Source: CAXXOK01 sp963678055 (lineage in GTDB: Bacteria; Bacillota; Clostridia; Christensenellales; Aristaeellaceae). From it: a stretch of 64,000 nucleotides of DNA. The stretch is from assembly GCA_963678055.1 (NCBI GenBank), contig OY782679.1:2604001-2668000 (forward strand), read 5' to 3'. Below, piece by piece: positions 8,831 through 17,751 of this stretch. The notes beneath the pieces are model-generated. The model had not been told where the DNA came from. It saw only the letters and a list, made by a program, of their open reading frames with translations, and ran no database searches. Made by a program: the position numbers and the translations under genes. Positions within the stretch are counted from its first letter, which is position 1, and each line of letters begins with the position of its first letter.

Positions 8831-8956
8831 TCTATCTGCAGTTGACAGTTACCATGACACTTCGTTTCTTCTTCTATTACACTAAATGATCTGTGTGGCA
8901 TCAGCCGTACTTTGATCATCCACGCATCGTGGTGTTAGCCCGCTTATTATCTCTAT

Positions 8957-9448
8957 TTAATACAGACGAAAATCCCCAAACAGCCCGGGATAATCCCATT
9001 TCATATCGTGATGAAACGGATAGACAATCACATCTTTATTCTTGGCAACCGCCTTCCAGTTGGTGTCGAGAATCGGGGATGCGGACAATATAACATATCG
9101 TAAACCGTGGCATTTCGCTTCGCTGATGTAGATTTCTTCCAACGACAATCTTTCAACCCAGATCGATACATTTGGAATCACGATCAGAAACTCTTTCTGC
9201 GCGTAATGCTCATCCATACGAAGACTCATACTCAGCGGAAAGAAACGAAAAGACGTATACCGTTTGCACCACACTATCCCAAATAGCGCTGCCAGGATAA
9301 CGATTATAGTTGCATCGATGCTGTGTAACACAAGGATTAACGCAAATACCAGCAACATCGCCAGGTATAATAACCATTCTCCCCGATAAAACAAATATAA
9401 TTTATTCCGTGGCATTTTGTATCGTCTGCTTATTTTTCGCGGCTGCAC
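8957..9448 (-). CDS. Hypothetical membrane protein
   Basis: Family not recognised. The predicted protein (about 163 aa) has a basic N-terminus, two adjacent transmembrane helices (about WLLYLAMLLVFALILVLHSI and IIVILAALFGIVWC) and a soluble C-terminal domain of about 100 residues (RLSLEEIYISE, YVILSAS, VIVYPFHHDMKWDYPGLF). The layout recalls small bacterial PH-like membrane proteins, but I see no diagnostic motif. GTG at 9448 is chosen because AAGGAG lies 8 nt upstream; the longer frame from ATG at 9478 would put that site inside the gene. Transcribed divergently from the gene at 9651. Confidence 0.6.
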   Translation of the reverse strand: MQPRKISRRYKMPRNKLYLFYRGEWLLYLAMLLVFALILVLHSIDATIIVILAALFGIVWCKRYTSFRFFPLSMSLRMDEHYAQKEFLIVIPNVSIWVERLSLEEIYISEAKCHGLRYVILSASPILDTNWKAVAKNKDVIVYPFHHDMKWDYPGLFGDFRLY

Positions 9449-9576
9449 CTTGTGATCTCCTTCTACACGCTTCATCACTTTGAAGGTATCAATGATCCCG
9501 TGCCGTAAGCTCTTATCACATTCTACTGCCCTATTCCAGCATCGTCAACGGTGGGAAACCGTCGTACTGGTAATTA

Positions 9577-9605
9577 TTGAATATATGACACCTTGTTGTC
9601 ATATT
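9577..9605 (+). promoter_or_regulatory. Candidate promoter/operator upstream of GyrI-like gene
   Basis: TTGAAT (9577-9582), 17-nt spacer, CATATT (9600-9605). The spacer holds a perfect inverted repeat ATATGACA (9583-9590) / TGTCATAT (9597-9604). A repressor there would cover the promoter. TTGTCATATT at 9596-9605 is also found upstream of the WYL regulator gene. Confidence 0.45.
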
Positions 9606-9650
9606 ACCCGTGATACGATAAGACCATCAAAGCAAGGAGACGGTGATTGT

Positions 9651-10283
9651 ATGGCAGCGTTTGATTTTAAAAAGAACAGAAAAGACCTATATAACCCTGG
9701 CACCGCACCCGGCATTGTTGAAGTGCCGGAGATGCTGTTTATCAAGGTAGATGGTGCGGGCAACCCCAACACAAGCAAGCGCTACGCAGAGGCGATGCTA
9801 ATTCTGTATGGCCTTTCGTACGCCATCCGGATGAACAAAACAGAGACCGGCTATTTTGAGTATGTGGTGCCGCCCGCCGAGGGATTGTGGAGCCTGACGG
9901 ATCGCTCGTTCAAGGGCGGCGAGGCGATTGCCGACAAAGAACAGTTTCTGTGGACGATGATGCTGCGGCAACCGGCCTTCGTAACTCCCCAGGTTTTTGA
10001 GACCGCCAAGGCCAAACTCCACAAAAAGAAACCGGAGCTCGACCTAAGTCTTGCCCGGCTGGAGCCTTACGCCGAGGGATTGTGTGTGCAGGCGATGCAC
10101 CTGGGCCCGTACGATACCGAGCCGGAAACCCTGCGGCAAATGGAGCGCTACCGCGAGCAGCGTGGCTTTGTTCCTGACTTCACGCAAACGCGCCGGCATC
10201 ATGAGATTTACCTGTCAAATCCGCAAAAATCTGCGCCGGACAAAATGAAAACCATCCTCAGGCACCCGATCAAGCGTCGCTAG
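9651..10283 (+). CDS. GyrI-like small-molecule-binding domain protein
   Basis: 210-aa stand-alone GyrI-like protein. Typical features are the start FDFKKNRKDLY, the segment VEVPEMLFIKVDGAGNPN, the middle YVVPPAEGLW and the ending HEIYLSNPQKSAPDKMKTIL. In this family the domain (SHS2 fold) binds, and sometimes hydrolyses, small hydrophobic compounds; no DNA-binding domain is attached. ATG at 9651 has AAGGAG upstream; the open frame extends to 9480 but that part is unlike the family. Followed 55 nt later by the YoaP-like gene. Confidence 0.8.
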   Translation: MAAFDFKKNRKDLYNPGTAPGIVEVPEMLFIKVDGAGNPNTSKRYAEAMLILYGLSYAIRMNKTETGYFEYVVPPAEGLWSLTDRSFKGGEAIADKEQFLWTMMLRQPAFVTPQVFETAKAKLHKKKPELDLSLARLEPYAEGLCVQAMHLGPYDTEPETLRQMERYREQRGFVPDFTQTRRHHEIYLSNPQKSAPDKMKTILRHPIKRR

Positions 10284-10338
10284 GCGGTAACGCCCGGATC
10301 ACACAACTACAAAACGGCACAACCGCCGGGGAGCGTTT

Positions 10339-11097
10339 ATGTTGGAACACAGCTACTGTCAAATTACACCGGAAACCCTGGATACTGAACACCTGTGCTG
10401 CGCGATTGCGGACAAGAAACACCAATGCGGCGTGCGCGATAAAAAACAATGGCTTGCAGCGCGCCTGCCGGAAGGTCATGTGTTCCGCAAGCTGGACGCA
10501 AAGGGCAAAGTCTTCATCGAGTACGCCCCGCTGGAAAGCGCATGGGTGCCGGTGATCGGCGACAATTATCTATACATCTACTGCCTTTGGGTATCAGGCA
10601 AGTTTGCAAAACAGGGGCACGGCAAAGCGCTGCTGGACAGCTGCCTGCAGGATGCTAAGCAGCAGGGTAAGGCGGGTATCTGCGTGCTATCGTCCAAGGC
10701 CAAACGGCCCTTCCTGTCCGATCGGAAGTTTTTCACCGCCCATGGCTTTCAGGTTTGCGATACCATCGGAGACTATCAGCTGCTTGCACTGCCACTGAAA
10801 GAATCTCTGCCACAGTTTTCTCCGGCCGCCCGTAGCCAGCAGATAGCCGCCACCGAACTGACGATATACTACTCGCCGCAGTGCCCCTATGTTGCCAACT
10901 GCGCCACGCAAGTCGAGGCGTACTGCAAGCGCAGCAGCATTCCGCTTTCGCTGGTGCCTGTCGATACACTGGAGACGGCCAAAGCCATGCCCTGTGTGTT
11001 CAACAACTGGGCCGTGTTCCAAAACGGGCACTTCCTCACCCATCACCTGCTCAACGAAAGCTATCTGGTCAAACTCTTACAACAAACCAAAGCGTAA
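10339..11097 (+). CDS. yoaP: YoaP-like GNAT acetyltransferase
   Basis: 252 aa, the same length as Bacillus YoaP and with the same two parts. The N-terminal GNAT domain (about residues 1-155) has the acetyl-CoA loop in FAKQGHGKALLDSCL. The C-terminal YoaP domain (about 170-250) has a thioredoxin-like start ELTIYYSPQCPYVANC, so a CPYVANC cysteine pair is present. Acetyl transfer is inferred; the acceptor is unknown. GGGGAG lies 7 nt before the ATG. Probably co-transcribed with the GyrI-like gene and ended by the bidirectional terminator at 11103. Confidence 0.8.
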   Translation: MLEHSYCQITPETLDTEHLCCAIADKKHQCGVRDKKQWLAARLPEGHVFRKLDAKGKVFIEYAPLESAWVPVIGDNYLYIYCLWVSGKFAKQGHGKALLDSCLQDAKQQGKAGICVLSSKAKRPFLSDRKFFTAHGFQVCDTIGDYQLLALPLKESLPQFSPAARSQQIAATELTIYYSPQCPYVANCATQVEAYCKRSSIPLSLVPVDTLETAKAMPCVFNNWAVFQNGHFLTHHLLNESYLVKLLQQTKA

Positions 11098-11102
11098 AAA
11101 AC

Positions 11103-11135
11103 AGGCCGCCATACGGCAGCCTATTTTCTTTTTGT
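11103..11135. terminator. Bidirectional terminator between convergent genes
   Basis: Stem AGGCcGCC/GGCaGCCT with loop ATAC (11103-11122), followed by T-rich sequence on plus and preceded by six A (T on minus). It separates yoaP from the minus-strand gene ending at 11145. Confidence 0.7.
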
Positions 11136-11144
11136 TACGTTCCA

Positions 11145-11399
11145 TCAGTCTGTGGTTTCTCTCCGGCGTTTGCGTTTTCCGGCGCTCTTGCTACCGCGAA
11201 ACCCGCCAAACACAATGCTGATGAGCACAATGGCACCGGCTGCGCCCCAGAACACGTTCATTTGTTCACCGCCGACAATCATGTGGATTAAGCGATATCC
11301 AAGATAGCCCACACCGCCGATCGCGGCTATGCCCAGCACCGTGTACACTGTCACTTGCAGCCACTGGGGCAGCTGATTCCATTTCTCAAGAAATGTCAT
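11145..11399 (-). CDS. Small membrane protein, unknown function
   Basis: 84-aa protein with two transmembrane helices (VTVYTVLGIAAIGGVGYLGY and NVFWGAAGAIVLISIVFGGF) and a very basic tail (SKSAGKRKRRRE). Not recognised as a named family. ATG at 11399 has AAAGGA 8 nt upstream; an upstream in-frame ATG at 11423 would bury that site. It follows the ABC exporter genes on the same strand with a 49-nt gap and may be their last cistron. Confidence 0.6.
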   Translation of the reverse strand: MTFLEKWNQLPQWLQVTVYTVLGIAAIGGVGYLGYRLIHMIVGGEQMNVFWGAAGAIVLISIVFGGFRGSKSAGKRKRRRETTD

Positions 11400-11448
11400 A
11401 TGCGGGTTCCTTTCCGGTTTCACAGTCGATCATACATACTGTATCTGG

Positions 11449-13236
11449 CTAGCTGACTTTTTCAAACTGGGAGTTGTACAGATCCGCGTAGAAGCCGTCC
11501 TGTGCAATCAGTTCTTCATGGGTGCCGCTTTCGATGATATCGCCTTCGTTCATCACAAGAATGAGGTTGGCGTTACGGATGGTGGACAGGCGGTGGGCGA
11601 TGATGATGGACGTGCGCCCGGTCATCAGCTTGTCCATCGCGTTCTGAATCAATATTTCGGTACGGGTATCTACCGAGGAGGTCGCTTCATCCAGAATCAG
11701 CATCGGTGCGTTTTTAATCACTGCACGGGCGATGGTTAGCAGCTGCCGCTGCCCGGCGGAGATGTTAGCTTCCTCGTTGAGTACCGTTTCGTAGCCCTTG
11801 GACAGGGTGGAGATGAAGTGATGTGCACCGATGGATTTACACACAGCAACGATCTCCTCGTTGGTTACATCGGGCTTGTTATAGGCGATGTTCTGGCGAA
11901 TTGTGCCTTCAAACATCCAGGTATCCTGCAGCACCATGCAGAACAGCTCGCGTACCTTCTCGCGCGGCATGGCCTGCAAAGGCACGCCGTCGACCAGAAT
12001 TTCGCCGCTGTCCACATCGTAAAAGCGCATCAGCAGGTTGACCATGGTGGTCTTCCCCGCGCCGGTGGGGCCGACGATGGCAATCTTTTGCCCGGCCTTT
12101 ACGGAAGCGGAGAAGTCTTTAATGATGGTCTTATCCTTATCGTAGCCAAAGCGTACGTTGCGGAACTCGATATCGCCCCGTACCTTGTCGATAGACAGGG
12201 TTTTATCATCTTCGTTTGGCATTTCCACCTCTTCGAGGAACTCAAAGAAACGGAAGCTGGCGGCTGATGTTGCCTGCAAGCTGGTAAAGGACTGTGCAAT
12301 CTGCGCAAGTGGCTGGGTAAACAGGCGGATGTAAATCATGAACGCTACGATGATACCAAAGGTGATCGTTCCGTTCATCGCCATGACCGCGCCAACTACG
12401 CTGACTGCCACATACCCAAGGTTACCGATAAAGCGCATCATCGGCATCATCAGGCCGGAGAAAAACTGCGATTTCCACGCGGTCGTGTACAGTTTTTTGT
12501 TCAGGTCATCAAATTCCTTGCTCAGCGCTTTTTCTGCGTTATAGACCTTGACCACGTTGTGGCCGGCATATACCTCTTCCACATGGCCGTTGATTTTACC
12601 CAGCAACTGCTGCTGCCTGGTGAAGTACTTCTGCGAGCGCATCAGCACGGCCGACATGAACATGAACCCAAACAGCGACGCGCCGATGGCAACCAGCGCC
12701 AGACGCCAGTCGGTAATAAACATCATCACGGTCGAGCCGATCAGCATCGTAATCGCCGATACCAGGCCGCCCAGAGACTGGTTCATGGTTTGGCCGAGGG
12801 TATCGATATCGTTGGTGACGCGGGAGAGGATATCGCCGTAGCTGGTGGTATCAAAGTACTTCAGCGGCAGGCGGTTGATTTTGGTTGAAATATCTTTGCG
12901 CATGCCCTTGGTAATGCGCTGGGTGACAGTAGCCATGATAAAGCCCTGCACATACATCAGCAGTGAGCTGGAGCCATAGAACGCAACCAGTGTCATGGCG
13001 ATAGCCGATACAGCGCCAAGGTCGATGCCGGTCATCATGCCCTGCATGATCACATCGGTCATTTCCGACAGTTTATCCGGGCCGATGATGGTGAACACCG
13101 ATCCGCCTATGGCGGCCAGCAGTGCAATCAGCAGCGGCGGCCAGTACTTTTTACTGTATTTGACAAGCTTCCCCCAGGTTTCCGAAAGGGGGTATTTTAC
13201 TTTGGGTCCTACGGGCCTCATGGGTCCTCTATGCAT
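11449..13236 (-). CDS. ABC exporter half-transporter (subunit 2)
   Basis: 595-aa fusion of a six-helix ABC_membrane domain (about residues 30-325) and an ATPase domain (about 355-590). Walker A GPTGAGKTT, Walker B MLILDEATSSVD and H-loop IIAHRLSTI are canonical; the signature is ISAGQRQ rather than LSGGQ. It starts inside the previous gene (8-nt overlap), so the two form a heterodimeric type IV exporter of the BmrCD/LmrCD kind. Such pumps export drugs, lipids or peptides; the substrate cannot be read from the sequence. Downstream of a two-component system, which suggests stress-induced efflux, though a terminator lies between them. Confidence 0.9.
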   Translation of the reverse strand: MHRGPMRPVGPKVKYPLSETWGKLVKYSKKYWPPLLIALLAAIGGSVFTIIGPDKLSEMTDVIMQGMMTGIDLGAVSAIAMTLVAFYGSSSLLMYVQGFIMATVTQRITKGMRKDISTKINRLPLKYFDTTSYGDILSRVTNDIDTLGQTMNQSLGGLVSAITMLIGSTVMMFITDWRLALVAIGASLFGFMFMSAVLMRSQKYFTRQQQLLGKINGHVEEVYAGHNVVKVYNAEKALSKEFDDLNKKLYTTAWKSQFFSGLMMPMMRFIGNLGYVAVSVVGAVMAMNGTITFGIIVAFMIYIRLFTQPLAQIAQSFTSLQATSAASFRFFEFLEEVEMPNEDDKTLSIDKVRGDIEFRNVRFGYDKDKTIIKDFSASVKAGQKIAIVGPTGAGKTTMVNLLMRFYDVDSGEILVDGVPLQAMPREKVRELFCMVLQDTWMFEGTIRQNIAYNKPDVTNEEIVAVCKSIGAHHFISTLSKGYETVLNEEANISAGQRQLLTIARAVIKNAPMLILDEATSSVDTRTEILIQNAMDKLMTGRTSIIIAHRLSTIRNANLILVMNEGDIIESGTHEELIAQDGFYADLYNSQFEKVS

Positions 13237-14989
13237 AATTCAGTTCCTCCTTGGACAGCTGCGAGGCCGCAATTTCCTGGTAGACCGTGCAGTCCTTCAG
13301 CAGAGACTCGTGCGTGCCGATACCCACGACCTGTCCCTGATCCAGCACAATGATCTTGTCCGCATGGCGGATGGTGCCGATGCGCTGGGTGACAATGAAC
13401 GTGGTCGAGCCGATGGTCTGTTCTTTCAGCTGCTTACGCAGTTCGCGGTCTGTTTTATAGTCAAGCGCGGAGAAGGATTCGTCAAAAATCAAGATCTCCG
13501 CTTCGCGGGCGATGGCACGGGCGATGGCCACGCGCTGCTTCTGCCCGCCGGACAGGTTGATGCCGCCCTGCGATACATGCGACTGGTACTTGTCCTCCAG
13601 CTTTTCAATGAACTCCGATGCCTGGGCGATATCCGCCGCGGCCTTGATATCGTCCTCACTTGGGGGCGTGCCTGCCGTTTCGCCAAAGGCGATGTTGGAC
13701 TCCACCGTACCCGAGAAAATCACCGCACGCTGGGGCACATACCCGATTTTGTTGTGCAGGTCTTCCTGCCGATACTCGCGGATGTCCTGCCCGTCGATCA
13801 GGATGGCGCCCTCGGTTGCATCGTAAAAGCGCGGAATCAGGTTGATCAGCGTGCTCTTGCCGCTGCCGGTCGAGCCGATAAACGCTACGGTTTCACCGGC
13901 GTTGGCGGTAAAGGATACGTTTTTAAGCACATATTCATCCGCCTGCGGGTACTTGAAGCTCACCCCGCGGAACTCCACCAGACCCGTATTCCAGGCCGGT
14001 GCATCCTTGGTGCCATCAATAATATGAGTTTTGGTGTTTAGCACCTCGTTAATACGGCGCGCGGCCACCGTAGCGCGCGGCAGCATGATGAAGATCATTA
14101 CCATCATCATAAACGCCATTACAACCTGCATGGCATAGGCAATGTAGACGACCATGTCCGAAAACAGGGAAATCTTCTGCACAAAATCCGCGCCGTTAAT
14201 CAGATACGCGCCAATCCAGTAGATGGAGAGCATCAGGCCATTCATGACGATTGTCATGCCCGGCATCATCAGTGCCATCAGGCGGCTGGTATAGAGGTTG
14301 GTTTTCGTCAGGTTTTCATTGGCCTGCTCAAACTTGTCTTCCTGGTATTCTTCGGCGTTATAGGCGCGCACCACGCGTACACCGGTCAGGTTTTCGCGCG
14401 TAGCAGAGTTCAGTTTATCCGTCAGAGACTGGATAATTTTAAACTTCGGCAGTGCGAAGATGACCAGCGTAGTCACTAAAAGCAGCATGGCAAACACCGC
14501 GCCGCCAGTCGCCAGCGACCAGTTCCAGTTCTTGCCCGCGATTTTCACAATCGCCCAGCCCGCCATAATCGGCGCACGCAGCAGCACGACCAGGCCCATG
14601 GCCACAATCATCTGCACCTGGGTAATATCGTTGGTGGAGCGGGTGATGAGGCTGGAGGTGGAGAAGCGATTAATCTCTTCCATGGAGAAGTCTTCCACCT
14701 TGCTGTACAGGCTGGCGCGCACACGAAATGCCACACTGGCAGCGATGCGTGAGGCAATAAAGCCCACAAAGACGGACGTTATCATGCTGCCAAACGCACA
14801 CAATAACATCATACCGCCGGAGCGCCAAATTTCGCCCATGGAATCGGTGGTGGTCTGCACCAGGGTGGTAATCTCCCGCATATAATCAGGGAGTTTCAGG
14901 TCCAGCCACACCTGCACGCAGATGAAGCCGATACTGACCAGTACCAGTCCCCATTCCTTGCGCTTAAGATGCTTGAATATACTCGGCAT
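13229..14989 (-). CDS. ABC exporter half-transporter (subunit 1)
   Basis: 586-aa ABC_membrane plus ATPase fusion. Walker A GSTGSGKST, signature LSGGQKQRV and Walker B ILIFDESFSALD are intact, but the H-loop histidine is replaced by glutamine (FIVTQRIGTI). A missing switch histidine in one subunit fits an asymmetric heterodimer with the gene at 11449. ATG at 14989 (MPSIFKHLKRKEW) is chosen because GGAAGGG lies 6-7 nt upstream; the frame stays open to 15274 but that stretch is the shadow of the histidine kinase gene. Followed directly by its partner. Confidence 0.9.
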   Translation of the reverse strand: MPSIFKHLKRKEWGLVLVSIGFICVQVWLDLKLPDYMREITTLVQTTTDSMGEIWRSGGMMLLCAFGSMITSVFVGFIASRIAASVAFRVRASLYSKVEDFSMEEINRFSTSSLITRSTNDITQVQMIVAMGLVVLLRAPIMAGWAIVKIAGKNWNWSLATGGAVFAMLLLVTTLVIFALPKFKIIQSLTDKLNSATRENLTGVRVVRAYNAEEYQEDKFEQANENLTKTNLYTSRLMALMMPGMTIVMNGLMLSIYWIGAYLINGADFVQKISLFSDMVVYIAYAMQVVMAFMMMVMIFIMLPRATVAARRINEVLNTKTHIIDGTKDAPAWNTGLVEFRGVSFKYPQADEYVLKNVSFTANAGETVAFIGSTGSGKSTLINLIPRFYDATEGAILIDGQDIREYRQEDLHNKIGYVPQRAVIFSGTVESNIAFGETAGTPPSEDDIKAAADIAQASEFIEKLEDKYQSHVSQGGINLSGGQKQRVAIARAIAREAEILIFDESFSALDYKTDRELRKQLKEQTIGSTTFIVTQRIGTIRHADKIIVLDQGQVVGIGTHESLLKDCTVYQEIAASQLSKEELNYA

Positions 14990-15043
14990 ACAGTACCCTT
15001 CCTTACTCGTTAATGTGCAAATAATACGCCAGCAATCTAAACA

Positions 15044-15079
15044 TAAAATAAACACAGACCCATTTTTTAGGGTCTGTGT
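15044..15079 (-). terminator. Terminator of the two-component operon
   Basis: Perfect 10-bp stem ACACAGACCC/GGGTCTGTGT (15052-15061, 15070-15079), then TTTATTTTA on the minus strand. It separates the kinase gene from the exporter genes. Confidence 0.8.
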
Positions 15080-15098
15080 GCTTGGTAAACGGAGTAAT

Positions 15099-16193
15099 TT
15101 AGGTTTCCGGCAGCGCTTTGGTCTGGGGCAGGGTGACGGTAAACACATTACAGCCGTCCTGGTAGGAGGCGGCCACCGTGCCTTTGTGGAGCTGCACAAT
15201 GCGCTGTACAATGGCCAGTCCCAGGCCCGTACCTTCGGTCGCGTGGGAGGTATCACCCTGATAGAATTTTTCAAATATGCGCTTGCGCGTCTCCTGGTCT
15301 ACCGGCTCGCCGGGGCTGAAAACCGACACGGACAGCGCATCCTGATGCTGTTCCATAGTCACCCGAATACAGCCACCCTCCTGTGTAAACTTGATGGCGT
15401 TATCCAGCAGATTGATCCATACCTGCTTGAGCATTTCCTCGTTGCCCAGGCAGTGGTACTCGTACTCGTCAAAGCTGATCTCCTGCTGCTTGCCTTCCCA
15501 TTTCTTTTGCAACAGCAAAATACAGGTGCGTATCTGCTCGCTCAGGTTAAAGGAATGCACATCGGTGAGAATCGCCTGTTTTTCGATTTTAGCGAGGTTG
15601 AGCGCATTTTCGGACATATCGGTCAGGCGGGTTGCCTCGCTGAGGATAATATCCAAATATTCCTCGCGCTTTTCGGGGGGTAAATCGGCGCGTTTCAGCA
15701 GTTTGGCAAACCCGAGTATGGACACGATCGGCGTTTTGAACTCGTGGGAAAAGTTATTCACAAAATCAGCACGCAGCATTTCGGTGCTTTCCAGCTCGGT
15801 CGCCATGGTGTTAAAGCTATCGGCAATCCTAGCGCCGATAGAGGAATGATGGTCGATCAGCCTGGTGCTATAGTCGCCCTGTGCCAAGCGGTTCATGCCA
15901 TCCATCAAGCGCTGCAGCGGGCGCAGCGGCACATGGCTGACCAGCGCTGTGGTCACAACCCCGATCACCAAACAGGCTATAATCCAAACAAAGGTCGGCA
16001 CGGCGAAGTTGGAATACTCCGGCAACTGAATCACGTTGAGTGCACTAAGAACGAGCATTACCAGCATGACGATCAAAAATGTCAGTGCCAGAATGGCGGT
16101 TATGAACAGTGTAAGCAGGCCCACCATTTTTGAAAACTTCGGCGGCTTGCCGCGTTCCGCTTTTCGAGCCAAGTGCCTGGCAATTCTCCTCAT
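15099..16193 (-). CDS. Sensor histidine kinase
   Basis: 364-aa membrane kinase. Two transmembrane helices (about residues 23-50 and 66-86) enclose only about 15 residues, so there is almost no external sensor. Then HAMP (about 87-140), the phospho-acceptor HisKA with NFSHEFKTP (His150), and HATPase_c with N-box WINLLDNAIKF and G2 EGTGLGLAI. The very short external loop resembles kinases that sense membrane or cell-envelope stress, often through a neighbouring ABC transporter. Its start overlaps the response-regulator stop by 4 nt. An exporter pair follows after a terminator, so a link to it is plausible but not shown. Confidence 0.93.
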   Translation of the reverse strand: MRRIARHLARKAERGKPPKFSKMVGLLTLFITAILALTFLIVMLVMLVLSALNVIQLPEYSNFAVPTFVWIIACLVIGVVTTALVSHVPLRPLQRLMDGMNRLAQGDYSTRLIDHHSSIGARIADSFNTMATELESTEMLRADFVNNFSHEFKTPIVSILGFAKLLKRADLPPEKREEYLDIILSEATRLTDMSENALNLAKIEKQAILTDVHSFNLSEQIRTCILLLQKKWEGKQQEISFDEYEYHCLGNEEMLKQVWINLLDNAIKFTQEGGCIRVTMEQHQDALSVSVFSPGEPVDQETRKRIFEKFYQGDTSHATEGTGLGLAIVQRIVQLHKGTVAASYQDGCNVFTVTLPQTKALPET

Positions 16194-16864
16194 ACGCGTT
16201 TCACCGCCTTATACCCCAGCCCGCGCACGGAGACGATTTCAAACTCCGGATAGTCGGCAAAGCGCTTGCGCAGGCGGTTGATGTGTACGGTAATGGTTTC
16301 CCATCCCGTTTCGGACTGAATGCCCCAGATTTCGTCCATGATCTGAATGCGGGTAAACACCTTGCCCGGAAAAGAGAGAAGCTGGTACAGCAGCAGAAAC
16401 TCCTTATGCGGCAGGGTGATGCTCTCGCCGGCACGGGTCACCGTGCGGGAATCGTAATCCAGACGCACTTCCCCGATCTCGATGCGGTGCTCGGAGGCAA
16501 TGCGCGCGCGGCGCAGCAGCGCTTTGATGCGCAGGAGCATTTCTTCTTCATCGACGGGCTTGGTCATATAATCGTCGATGCCTGCCACAAAGCCTTCCTT
16601 GCGGCTGGCCGGTGCCTGTTTGGCTGAGACCATCAAAATCGGCAGGGTATTACGCGTCCCCCGCAGCGCGCGGGTGAAGGCCAGGCCGTCCATTTTGGGC
16701 ATCATTAAATCCAGCACCGCCAAATCTACGTGCTCTTCATCCATCACACGCAGGGCGTCTTCCCCGTTGGCGGCGGTGTATACGGAGTAGCCATCTGCTT
16801 GCAGCACTTCCTGCATCAAGCGGCGGGTGCTGCGGTCGTCATCAACGACTAAAATATGAAACAT
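16190..16864 (-). CDS. OmpR-family response regulator
   Basis: 224 aa. Receiver domain (1-118) with acidic pair DDD (8-10), phospho-acceptor Asp52 in VLDLMMPKMDG and the conserved Lys in MTKPVDEEE. The C-terminal winged helix (about 128-222) has the OmpR/PhoB core PHKEFLLLYQLLSFPGKVFTR and VSVRGLGYK. ATG at 16864 has GAGGG just upstream; the longer frame would begin at a TTG at 16876. First gene of the operon, coupled to the kinase by ATGA overlap. Target genes are probably nearby but no operator could be recognised. Confidence 0.93.
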   Translation of the reverse strand: MFHILVVDDDRSTRRLMQEVLQADGYSVYTAANGEDALRVMDEEHVDLAVLDLMMPKMDGLAFTRALRGTRNTLPILMVSAKQAPASRKEGFVAGIDDYMTKPVDEEEMLLRIKALLRRARIASEHRIEIGEVRLDYDSRTVTRAGESITLPHKEFLLLYQLLSFPGKVFTRIQIMDEIWGIQSETGWETITVHINRLRKRFADYPEFEIVSVRGLGYKAVKRV

Positions 16865-16927
16865 CGTATCCCTCAAAACATGGATCGTCTAGTGTACGGG
16901 TGGTATCTTTGCATGCTTATCATAAAC

Positions 16928-17021
16928 GAAAAAACGCCCTCGCGCAATCACAGCGCTGCGATGAAACCGCTTGCGTCACAAACGGTGCGATCATCGCTTC
17001 ACTGCAAGGCGTGCAGGGCGT
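16928..17021 (-). terminator. Large structured terminator, possible small RNA
   Basis: On the minus strand, after the HEAT gene, ACGCCCT (17015-17021) pairs with AGGGCGT (16934-16940), followed by a run of T. Inside, CAGTG/CGCTG, GCGATGA/TCATCGC and ACCG/CGGT nest into one long imperfect hairpin of about 88 nt. A simple terminator needs far less, so a processed RNA or regulatory role is possible. Confidence 0.6.
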
Positions 17022-17033
17022 ATAGGCTATAGC

Positions 17034-17363
17034 TTAATATTCTTTAATCTTGCCCATTTCGTGCTGCATCACTTGCTTCACTTTGGGGTCCTGTTCTTTT
17101 TGCAGCTGCGCAGACAGGAACGCCTTTGTGTGCTTGTTGGCGATTTGGCCCAGCGCTTGTGCAACGGCAATGCGCATATTGGGGTCGGGATCTTGCAGAC
17201 GCCGAATTAAATAATGCGACGCATCATCCCCGCCCAGTTCTGCCAGACCGACGATCGCCGCAAAACTGATTTCCTGGTCTTTGTTGTCGGACAGATCAAT
17301 CAACGCGCCGACATTCCCCTTTTTCAGCGCTTTTTCGACAGCGTTCTTTTTATTACCAAACAT
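17034..17363 (-). CDS. HEAT-repeat protein
   Basis: 109-aa soluble alpha-helical protein. At least two HEAT-like units are visible: ISFAAIVGLAELGGDDASHY and MRIAVAQALGQIANKHT, each with the helix-turn-helix spacing and the DP(N)MR turn of PBS-lyase HEAT proteins. Such proteins act as small protein-binding scaffolds; no catalytic motif is seen. GGGGAG lies 7 nt before the ATG. Single gene between a gene-free stretch and the structured terminator. Exact function unknown. Confidence 0.75.
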   Translation of the reverse strand: MFGNKKNAVEKALKKGNVGALIDLSDNKDQEISFAAIVGLAELGGDDASHYLIRRLQDPDPNMRIAVAQALGQIANKHTKAFLSAQLQKEQDPKVKQVMQHEMGKIKEY

Positions 17364-17751
17364 GTTTTTACTCCCCTATTTCTTCATTTTTAATCCGGTT
17401 TCGATAAAAGCAAACGAAAACCACACTGCATATACGCGTATATGCTTGAAAACGGCTTCCGCTTCTTGTTTTTTATCATCTCCTGTATCCATTGTACCAC
17501 ACCCATCATACCGTTTGATGACCTTTCTGTTAACAATTCCACCCATCTGACCATCACAGCACCTCCCCCACCGCGTTTGCTGGCACCCTTTGGTAGGGCA
17601 ATATTACCGAATACACTGCATCGACTTAGCTTGTTTTCAAGGTGCAGTGCATACGTATAGGCGCAATATTCCGTTTCAATCCGCTCACGATATAATATGA
17701 TATAATCAGGACAAACAATCCACATACGTTTCGCAGCATATGGAGGACGAC
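17364..17751. other. Intergenic region with tandem -10 elements
   Basis: About 390 nt with no convincing gene. TATAAT occurs twice close together (17691-17696 and 17701-17706) some 50 nt before the gene at 17752, but no good -35 box lies at 17 nt, so the promoter call is weak. Short open frames here lack ribosome binding sites and known products. Confidence 0.45.

Noticed and set aside
12995..14041. 348-codon open frame antisense to the ABC exporter genes
   Set aside because: It spans two well-supported genes on the other strand and its translation has no domain or start signal.
14990..15274. N-terminal extension of the exporter gene starting at 14989
   Set aside because: It would run through the terminator at 15044-15079 and into the kinase gene; sequence is low-quality Arg/Pro-rich and a good ribosome binding site supports 14989.
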